Shown here: positions 56,281 to 64,000 of the stretch, in pieces
Position numbering within the stretch: position 1 is the first letter of the stretch
Layout of the letters: each line of letters begins with the position of its first letter
DNA from: Telopea speciosissima
Lineage: Eukaryota; Streptophyta; Magnoliopsida; Proteales; Proteaceae
Direction: 5' to 3'
DNA length: 64,000 bases
Assembly: GCF_018873765.1 (NCBI RefSeq)
Contig: NC_057918.1
Span: forward strand, 68,940,371-69,004,370
Notes under the pieces: generated by a model
Told to the model about the DNA's origin: nothing
What the model saw: the letters and a program-made list of their open reading frames with translations, nothing else
Databases searched by the model: none
Made by a program: the position numbers and the translations under genes

Positions 56281-57100
56281 AGAATGCAACTGTTGATGTA
56301 CTGTCCAGGCTAGCCAATGATGAACTCAGAAACTTGGCCAGTGCAGTGTAAATATTACATGAGCCAATATACTAGGAGAAGCAAGTTAGTGAAATTGAGG
56401 AGGGGCCTAGCTAGATGGACCCTATACTCACGAACCTACAGAATGACATCCAATCAGAAGACAAGGTTGAAGCAAGGAAGATGAGAGTGAGAGCTGCAGA
56501 GTACACCGTCTTGGACGGAGTACTGTACAAGAGGGGGGCCACAGCACCACTACTTCAGTGCCTAGGACCCAAGGGAGCACGATATGCCCTGGCAGAGGTG
56601 CATGAAGGGGTCTGCAAAAGCCACATGGGTAGAAGAGCCGTAGCCTATAAGATACTCTGTTAGGGACTCTACTTGCTAAGAATGCAAGAGGAAGCCATCC
56701 AGTATGGCAAAGCCTGTGAGCAATGTTAGTTGTTCGCCCCAGTACCCCATCTACCCGCCACCAAGCTGATCAACCCCATTCCCTTTGCCATGTGGGGGGT
56801 GGACATCCTGGGGGACTTCATAGCAACACCAGGCAACCGCAAGTACTTGGTGGTCGCCATAGACTACTTCACCAAGTGGGTGGAAGCCAAACCACAAGCC
56901 AAGATCACAGAGAATGAGATGGAGAAGTTCGTCCATGACGACATCATCTACAGGTTCAGTGTGAAAAAAAAATCATAGTCTCAGACAAGGGAAAGCTATC
57001 AGCAAACTGGGAAGGACCCTACAGAGTTTCCAAGAAGATACGTCCAGGGACATACCGCTTGAAAACTCCAGGGGGCAAGGAGGTAAACCATACCTAGAGC
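56281..57100 (+). pseudogene. Integrase, internally deleted
   Basis: Begins with the end of the RNase H/connection region (ENATVDVLSRLANDEL), then the His/Cys zinc-binding part (EVHEGVCKSHMGRRAVAYKI ... ACEQC) with stops at 56,661 and 56,729. The first catalytic block follows (WGVDILGDF, GNRKYLVVAIDYFTKWVEAK). After an A-run frameshift near 56,965 the text IVSDKG is joined directly to KLSANWEGPYRV, the C-terminal GPY region. So most of the core between the second Asp and the GPY module, including the catalytic Glu, is missing. Confidence 0.85.
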
Positions 57101-57227
57101 AGCACCACCAGTAGCAGTAAATGGCAGTACTGTTTCAAGGATAATTTAAAATTTTATATGGGGATACATTCGTCTACTCTACCCAGCGGTCGAACACCTC
57201 CAAAAGCACCAAGACCTGTTGACCTCT

Positions 57228-57600
57228 GAGGCTTTATGCCGAAGGCAGTACGCCACCACCGAGGCTTTATGCCTAAGGCAGTCCGCCACCACTGAGGCTT
57301 TAAGCCTAAGGCAGTCCGCCACCATTGAGGCTTTAAGCATAAGGTAGTCCGCCACCACTGAGGTTTTCAGTCTAAGGTAGTCAATCACCATCGAGGCTTT
57401 AAGCCTAAGGCAGTCCACCACCACTGAGGCTTTAAGCCTAAGGCAGTCCGCCACCACTGAGGCTTTATGCCTAAGGCAGTCCGCCACCACTGAGGCTTTA
57501 CGCCTAAGGCAGTCCTCCACCACTAAGGCTTTACGCCTAAGGCAGTCCACCACCACCGAGGCCTCATGCCTAAGGCACCATGCCACACCCGAGGCGTTAT
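57228..57600. repeat. 33-bp minisatellite in the Tat element
   Basis: About eleven tandem copies of gaggctttaagcctaaggca plus gtccgccaccact (33 bp). Because 33 is a multiple of three, a minus-strand frame with an 11-residue repeat (CLRLKASVVAD type) stays open at 57179-57586; it is a by-product of periodicity. Confidence 0.9.
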
Positions 57601-57686
57601 GCCACTAAGGTCCGTGGACTACCCAACCAGGGCATCCCTATGGACTGCCAACTACATGGGGTTACACAGATACGAGAACCATCAAA

Positions 57687-57857
57687 GCAACAAGGATCAA
57701 ATGCATGTCATATCAACATAGCAACAAGGATCAAATGCATGTCATACCAACATAGCAACAATGATCAAATGCATGTCATATCAACATAGCAACAATGATC
57801 AAATGCATGTCATATCAACATAGCAACAATGATCAAATGCATGTCATATCAACATCA
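57687..57857. repeat. 34-bp tandem repeat in the Tat element
   Basis: Five copies of gcaacaatgatcaaatgcat plus gtcatatcaacata, starting at 57687, 57721, 57755, 57789 and 57823. Confidence 0.92.
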
Positions 57858-58107
57858 CCAGAAGAAAAAGTCAAGTATATACAAAAGATAAAAAGCAAGC
57901 ATCACAATCCAAAAGCTGTCATCCAAAAAGTGTACATCCAAAAGTTCAACATCCAACCAAGAACTCCTGGCAGGTCAAGCCAGGAATACATAGAAGGAAA
58001 GTACATAAGCAAACATCAAAGAAGTCAAGTATCTTACCAGGACTCAACTTCCAAAGGCACAAGAAAGCCTCAGAATCCAACTGATGGATATCGAACGGGT
58101 CACATCC

Positions 58108-58893
58108 CTAACAGCGCTGGAGGGAGTCGCGCTCAAAGTTGCTCAACTCAAAAGGGCGGTTCACCCTCCTGATATCAATAACTTCCCAGGTAGACCGCAA
58201 GGCATAGTGGGGGACCATGGTGAAGAAGAAGCGATCCCTCCAGTACTTCACCGAACTGGTGATCCCCACCAAAGGATCGAGCACGGTATGAGATCTCCTA
58301 GGGAGACGAGGGGCGAAGTGGTAACACCCACCTTCCCCCTTCTTCAACACGTAGAAGTAAGAGAACAAGGGAACAGTGGCAGCACGGCCCATCCGGGCGA
58401 AGAACACATAGAAGCCCAGTATGACCCTCCAAGAGTTGGGCAACACCTGCCTGGGGGTAAGGCACCAATGCCCCAACGCCAGCTCCACAAAGCGGGAGAC
58501 AGGGAGACGAAGACCATGAACAAGAAAAATGCGGTACAGACAAATCTCATCTCCTCGGTGGGAGTAAGCACTGTCATCCGGTCCAGGGACACGAAGCAAG
58601 ACCTCAGGGGGTGTATGGAACTCCCGACATAGGGATGCCAAGTCTGAAGAAGTCAAGATACTAGCAATATGGGCCAACCTGCTCCTAGGGTCGCCAACAG
58701 AAGTGGAAGCTCAGGAGGCCTGAGGACCTCTACTAGGAGCAGAATCTCCAGAAGCCTGTTCCCCATCACTAGCAACAGGGGAAGGCAAGGAAGCAGAAGT
58801 ATCCGTAGGGGAAGACGACCCCAACGAAGACGCCTCAACAGATCCAACTCCAATTGAGGTCGGATCAGAGTCGTCAGCAGAAGACATGAACAA
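58108..58893 (-). pseudogene. Antisense extra ORF of the Tat element (putative gypsy-type transposon domain)
   Basis: A minus-strand frame starts at ATG 58893 with an acidic/serine-rich leader (MFMSSADDSDPTSIG...), meets one TGA at about 58,711-58,713, and continues in the same frame to 58108. The second part contains REFHTPPEVLLRVPGPDDSA, then RIFLVHGLRLPVSRF, ELALGHWCLTPRQVLPNSWR and VILGFYVFFARMG. This is the family called 'putative gypsy type transposon' (PF04195-like), known as an additional, often antisense, ORF of plant Tat elements. Its role is unknown. The stop and the abrupt end suggest loss of function here. Confidence 0.8.
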
Positions 58894-58969
58894 ACAAGGA
58901 GGACAACGGGTTACTTACTCAGAATGAAGACCTCCCAAGACCAAGCAACCAATACAAAGAGAGGGATGC

Positions 58970-60181
58970 CAACCTGTAACCACCAATGCAGAACCAATTA
59001 AAAAAAATAAACAAAAAAAAAAAAAAAAGAGAGAAGAAAAGAAGAGAAGAGCAATACACACCAAGGGACGCCAACCCCGGGTGCGGATCGACGGATGCTC
59101 AACCACCTGGGCGCGGATCAATGGACGCCAACCCCGGGTGTGGATCGACGCCAATCCACCAGGGGTGCAGATCGACGGCAATCACTCAAAGGCACAATAG
59201 GCGCTACCCAAGAGGGCGTGGACCAGGATGGGCGCCAACCTCCAATGTGACAGGGCGTGGACCAGATGGGCGCCAACCTCCAACCGAAAATAGGCGCGGA
59301 TCGATGCCAATCACCCACAGGAGTGGATCGATGCCAATCACTCACAGGCGCAGATCAAATGGATGTCCAAGGGCGTGAATCGGGATCGAATGGACGTCAC
59401 CAGGCGACGATCGAGGGGGCGTCAATCGACGTGGATCAAACGAGGATGCCATCAATGGGCATCGACTCTTAAGAGAGAGAGAAAAAAAAGAAAAAAAAAA
59501 AAGAAGAAGAAGGCAGCGCCCAAAAAACCATGGGCGGTGACTCTTGAATGAGCAAAAGTAAGAGAGAGAAAGGGGGCGCCCGATTGAAGATAGTAATTGA
59601 AAAAAGAAATAAATAAAAAGCAGCAAAGGCTCCACGCCCAAAAGGCCATGGGCGGCGGACTCTTGAATGAGCAAAAGTAAGAGAGAGAAAGGGGGCGCCG
59701 ATTGAAGATAGTAATTGAAAAAAAAAATAACAAAAAGAAGTCAAAATACGTCAGGGATCTACGTCCAAAACCAAAAGAAAAAGGCAAAAAGTATGAAAGA
59801 GAAAAGAAGAAGAGAGAAGGAAGAAAAGTAGGAGAGAGAAAAGAAGAAAAGAAAAAAAGAAAAAAAAGAAAAGGGTTTTTGACCATGCCCAAGGGCTGCG
59901 GTTGAGCGGCGCCAACGGGTGCAAATGGCCTATAGGCGCAGATCGACAGGTGCGATAGACATCAACCCAGCTAGATAGGAGCGGATGGAACAGGCACGGG
60001 TTGAAACAGGTGTGGATCGAACAGGTGCAAATTGAGACCACAAATGTGATCAAGATCAAAAGTAAACAAGCCACTAGGAAGGCCAAGGGCTAATAGCCAA
60101 GAAAGGAAGAAATCAGAAGAGAGCAAGGGAGACAGCTTCAAAATAAAAATGGAAAATTTACTCTCTTGAACACTCCATTCC
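58970..60181 (+). repeat. Repeat-rich 3' spacer of the Tat element
   Basis: Variants of 'gggcgcggatcgatgccaa' (59,060-59,480) are followed by a roughly 125-bp near-exact tandem pair (59,513-59,640 and 59,637-59,760; shared gactcttgaatgagcaaaag). Long A/G-rich stretches lie to about 59,880, and more gcggatcgaacagg-like text to 60,050. No coding potential supported. Confidence 0.75.
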
Positions 60182-60199
60182 AAGAGAGTGGAGGGCAAA
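60182..60199 (+). other. Polypurine tract
   Basis: aagagagtggagggcaaa immediately before the 3' LTR, the expected plus-strand priming site. It fixes the LTR start at tgataaatcc. Confidence 0.8.
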
Positions 60200-61009
60200 T
60201 GATAAATCCAAAATCACCCCAACCAATCAGAGATCGCCACTGATCAAAAAAAATGGACCAAGATAGAGTCAGTGAAGCACCATCCACCAACACCCATGGG
60301 CGCGGCCACCCTTGGGCGCCAACCTTGGGGGTGTGGACCTCCCTGGGCGCCAACCCCCTTGGACAAAGATCCCTTCTTCGAACATGTCATCCCTGGGCAT
60401 GGCTTCCCCCAACACGTCATCTCCAAGTACAAGCTCCCTCGGATCGCCATCAACAAGACAACATCGCCAAGGACTCTAGGCCACCGCCTATCTAGTCACG
60501 TGGAGTGAATGGACTCATAACTTCATTTACCACGTAGATGAATCTATCCATCAAGATTACTAAGGCCACCAGGACACTACGCCCACAGGAAGACAACTTC
60601 CAAAGACACCACGTCTCTAAGGAAGGCAACTACCAAGTCAATCAAGGACACTGCGTTTCTCAGGAAGACGACTACTAGGTCTACCGTGACACCATATCTC
60701 ATGGGAAGACAACCTAGCAATGATAAACCCTACAATTCAGGGACTCTATCACCTACGGCAAACACTCTACATCAACTGGGACTCTCCACACCGCCATACA
60801 CTACTATAAAAGGCAAGCTACACAACCCCATCAGGGGACATCTGAACTCACCTTGAATACTACTATTCATTCATTTGTTTGCTCAGAGAGATCTAACTTA
60901 GGCATCGGAGAGTCATAGGCCGGAACCACACTGGTTCTCCTTTGTCACCCCAGGATTTTTTGTAGATTACGACACTCGAAGGACCGCTGAGCGATTTCTT
61001 GACGCAACA
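60200..61009 (+). repeat. 3' LTR of the Tat element
   Basis: 810 bp, TGATAAATCC...GACGCAACA. Many scattered substitutions against the 5' LTR, plus a replaced patch at about 60,239-60,265 (actgatcaaaaaaaatgg), point to an insertion that is not recent. Confidence 0.92.
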
Positions 61010-63273
61010 TATTGTATACTTAACATGTTGAAAATCATTCATACATGCTAAAAATTACAGAATTACCATCCAAAGCATTTAAATGGAGAACAAGCAATAT
61101 GGAACATAAATCATAGAAATTCATAGCAAGTATGGCAAACAAGAATATAAGCATGATAGGCATAATGAACAGCAGGTATGACATCAGAAATAATATAAAT
61201 AAATGAAGAAAAATTCATGCATGGGAAATTACAAAAATACCATTGGTGCCAATTTAGCCTAACGAGAGTGAAAAACATGAAAAAGAAAGGGACAAGGATC
61301 TAAAACCCTATGACAAAGAAAATTCGCTTAAACAACAATGAAAATGCAATGAAACCATTAAAGAGATCAAAGAATTTTGAAAGAAAATAATAGATCAAAG
61401 ATCAAAAGAAAGACAAAAGCGATGAAAACTTCGATTAACCAAAACAATGGAAACAACTTATTCTTAATGAAAAATCAAGGAGAAATATCAAATTAATCCT
61501 AAAAGATCTAAAAGGGGTTAAAAATACTCCTAAACTACTGGGGAAAAGACTGTTGGAAAGAGTTCTTGAGAAAAACTAAACTAAAAATAATATAGCTCTA
61601 CACAATACCGCTGCCCCATAGAAGGTAGCAATGACGTGTGCTCAGTAGAAAAAAGATATAAAATCATAGGAAAATCCCAAAATAATAATTGAAAGGAAGA
61701 GGAAGTAACTGTCTACAACTTTCATGAAGGAAGGAAAATCGTTTGAGTGTCTTGGACTCAAATTAGAGAGTCTTCAAGTCGGAACAATTACTGCAGCACA
61801 ACAACTTAATTTAGCTCCAAAACATACCACAATCATAATAAAATGTGTCAAAACTCTCTCAATTCATTAGATCGAATCATATGAATTATGTCAAAATCCC
61901 CCAAAACGTGTAAGAGGTGATCTATTTATAATGTAAGTTTCCCAAAACCGAGTAAGGTATGGGTTCTCAACTTCCAATTAAAGGGGATCTTCTTACCATA
62001 AGAAGAAGGGTTGAACCTAGATTTTGATGGAAGGGAATCGCTTCGATCTGCCAAAGGAAGGTTTCTAGGGTCTTGTGGAAGGTCTTTGTGAGTCCTAAAG
62101 AGTGTCTAAGGCGTGCTAAGGTTGAAGAATTGGGAGTCAAGCTGAATCTCGCTGTAGGACTCGCAAGATCCCTGGATTTTTGCCAAAATGACATGTGATG
62201 ATCAAAACGGCATGGAGTACAATTCAGATGGCGGTTTTTTACAAAACGACACCGAATGAAGTGCATCGAGTGCCGTTTGGATGGCATAGCCGGGTTATAT
62301 TTTAGGACAGGATGTACCTGGTCCATGTGCAGCACCAGGGGGTACTGTAGCTAGTTATGGGGTTAGTCTAGGTCTACCTAAATGTGTAAAAACCATTGAC
62401 CATTATTTTAAAAATCATTTGGGTTCATTTTAACCACTTGTATCATCTTGGAAGTTGAGAACACTGCTTGGGGGTAAGGGGGACACTTTGAACTATAAGA
62501 AGGAACCACTTCCATACTTTGGGTAGATTCTGAGCTCATCATCGTCTAGGGCCACTCTCAGATAGATTTTCTAGAGGATAATCTATTCTCATGGATGGTG
62601 GGGGTAGAACCTTGGTCATGCTGATGCAGCCTCGTTGGAAGCTACGGATGGGAAGAATCGAGAACACACTCTACCAGGCATGTAACCGGGTAACACAAAT
62701 ACAAGAGAAAAAGATAATGCAAAGGGGAAAGCTACAGTTCTACCAGACTATAGTGAAACTCTCTGTAGTTTCAAGGGGAAAGCTGCAACTTTTCAAAGAT
62801 CTAGTAATCACTCGTCGTGGTTTCAAAGGTTTATACACTCCGGGTGTCTGCTAAAAGCAAATTCGGTTCTCCATTCTTCACTATTGAATAAGTACAACTC
62901 TTATATGTATATAAGATATCAAAAACCTTAATTCTCTAACCTCTACCCTTAGTACATGCAAGATTCTGATCAGATTCTTTTCCATATACATACAATACGT
63001 GTACCTACATTTATGTATCAAAAACACATTTCTAGCTACATACAATGTGATGACCATATGAACATGAAGTCTGATCCTATCCTTAGCCGAAAACCATTTT
63101 GGATGAAAACCCATAGAATAACTTGTGAATCCCAATAAAATATATGCCATGACATGAAATAAAATAAACAATTTATTAATATGAACCGATTTGATGGGCA
63201 CATATCCAAGAGATAGATTAGTTAATCGTTTTCAGCATGAAGTTGATGTAATAAGGATGAGGTATTTTGTCTT
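61010..63273. other. AT-rich non-coding region, probably the right part of the interrupted older element
   Basis: Purine-rich, low-coding text with repeated gaaaa/aaag motifs. A minus-strand frame at 61967-62335 is open for 122 codons but resembles no family known to me. Around 62,640-62,830 a locally repeated phrase (ggggaaagct(a/g)ca(g/a)tt) occurs. No RNA gene found. Confidence 0.4.
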
Positions 63274-63490
63274 TGTGGAAATTAAGGTTGAAACACCCTA
63301 TTCCTATCCCTATCCCTATGTTCCCTATCCCTATCTAATATATACTTATATATGTGGAAATTAAGGTTGAAACACCCTATCCCTATCCCTATCCCTATCC
63401 CTATGATCCCTATCCCTATCTAATATATACTTATATATGTGGAAATTAAGGTTGAAACACCCTATCCCTATCCCTATCTAATATATACTC
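63274..63490. repeat. Minisatellite with CCCTAT hexamer runs
   Basis: Three consecutive units start tgtggaaattaaggttgaaa at 63274, 63353 and 63438 (spacing 79 and 85 bp). Each contains a run of ccctat hexamers of differing number, interrupted by gatccc or gttccc, and then taatatatact. The hexamer differs from the usual plant telomere motif CCCTAAA. Confidence 0.85.
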
Positions 63491-63861
63491 TATATATAGT
63501 CTAGACATATATATGCCATTTGCCTCTGTTGAAAGGTTGAAACTGTACCTCCGATACCTCCTTCGAGTAGTCCTAATTGAGCAACCAGGGTTCAAAAGAG
63601 CTACAGTGGCTTCGGCCTAATTAAAAAACAGCTGTGATCCTTGGGCCCCACCAGCCCATGAATAGAGAGAGGATCCAATCTACCAAGAGCCCATACTAGG
63701 TCTTTAGGGATGACACCACCACACTAAGAGGCACTTTTCCCAATTGGTCAATCAAATTGGTTATTCAAAAGTTTTACGTATTCACAACTACCTATGGTCT
63801 CTATTGGCTATTTGGGTGGCTGTTTACATGTAACTCATTTTGATTTTGGATTCTTATCCAA

Positions 63862-63864
<3 letters not shown>
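63491..63864. other. Non-coding spacer
   Basis: Contains the inverted partner (63,588-63,645) of the short repeat at about 49,947-50,000. Nothing else recognised. Confidence 0.4.

Positions 63865-63924
<60 letters not shown>
63865..63924. repeat. (TA)n microsatellite followed by a T-run
   Basis: About 20 ta dinucleotides, then about 18 T. Confidence 0.95.
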
Positions 63925-64000
63925 GAATTTTTACTAGACAGAAAGGAAACGTAGGTACTTAAAAAAAAAAAAATTTCTATGAAAAATAAACATATATATT

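Larger units (their letters stand above)
51301..61009 (+). mobile_element. Ty3/gypsy retrotransposon of the Tat lineage, full-length but defective
   Basis: 9709 bp bounded by two LTRs that align throughout, with primer-binding site, gag, protease, RT, integrase pieces, an antisense extra ORF between integrase and 3' LTR, and a purine-rich tract. Plant Tat elements (RIRE2, Ogre and relatives) have this order and carry such extra ORFs. Every coding module is damaged, so it can no longer move by itself. The bases flanking the LTRs (tatct / tattg) share only tat, so no clean target duplication survives. Confidence 0.9.

Noticed and set aside
57179-57586. Minus-strand 135-codon repeat protein
   Set aside because: Produced by a 33-bp minisatellite whose period is a multiple of three.
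57179-57860. CRISPR-like array (direct repeats with spacers)
   Set aside because: The repeats are contiguous 33- and 34-bp minisatellites without unique spacers, inside a plant retrotransposon.
58084-58632. Plus-strand 182-codon frame after the Tat integrase
   Set aside because: Antisense shadow of the extra ORF; the recognisable domain is on the minus strand.
61967-62335. Minus-strand 122-codon frame in the right flank
   Set aside because: No domain, signal or codon pattern I could recognise; sits in repeat-like DNA.
63274-63490. True telomere
   Set aside because: The hexamer is CCCTAT, interrupted and embedded in longer repeat units; the plant telomere repeat is CCCTAAA and the sequence continues as ordinary spacer.

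Overview
This is a flowering-plant nuclear window. It has intron-containing genes, secreted S-protein homologues, a LOB-domain transcription factor, a glycine-rich cell-wall protein, LTR retrotransposons, LINE relics, MITEs, and CT- and AT-rich spacers. Nothing in it is bacterial. The SPH family and general composition fit a eudicot or magnoliid-like plant, but the species cannot be named from this sequence.

Positions 1-23,916 hold a tandem array of a unit of about 2.93 kb: seven full units (starting at 1, 2946, 5897, 10232, 13149, 16082 and 19008) and a truncated eighth (21942-23916). The array probably continues to the left of the window. Each unit carries, on the minus strand, one single-exon gene for a secreted S-protein homologue (plant self-incompatibility S1 family, 135 aa). 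It also carries a fossil LINE endonuclease fragment, a hairpin element (absent from truncated unit 8) and spacer. Copies 2, 4, 6 and 7 have intact reading frames. Copy 1 is frameshifted, copy 3 has lost its ATG, copy 5 has two nonsense codons, copy 6 has lost one of four conserved cysteines, and copy 8 is cut in half. Unit 3 contains a 1.39-kb solo LTR with a perfect 5-bp target duplication.

Positions 24,903-32,493 (minus) encode a single-copy 7-exon gene. Its reconstructed product of about 1,009 aa is the plant FLIP / FIRRM (C1orf112) homologue, partner of the FIGL1 AAA-ATPase in restraining meiotic and somatic recombination.

Positions 32.9-37.4 kb are a transposon nest. It holds a hairpin MULE-type MITE, two adjacent captured-looking gene fragments (GTD/zein-binding domain and mitochondrial complex I NDUFS5), a 2.9-kb Mutator-like element with a perfect 9-bp target duplication into which a second solo LTR has inserted, and a hAT-type element with an exact 8-bp duplication and a 44-bp perfect palindrome.

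Positions 37.4-51.3 kb are gene-poor. They contain a glycine-rich secreted protein gene (40,166-40,867, minus) and a two-exon LBD1/LBD11-like LOB-domain gene (47,282-48,091, minus), separated by foldback elements, a Tourist-like MITE and LINE remnants.

Positions 51,301-61,009 are one complete-length but heavily defective Ty3/gypsy retrotransposon of the Tat lineage. It has LTRs, PBS, broken gag, protease, RT and integrase, and the lineage-typical antisense extra ORF. It appears to have inserted into older LTR-element sequence. The right edge (61-64 kb) is AT-rich non-coding DNA with a CCCTAT-based minisatellite.
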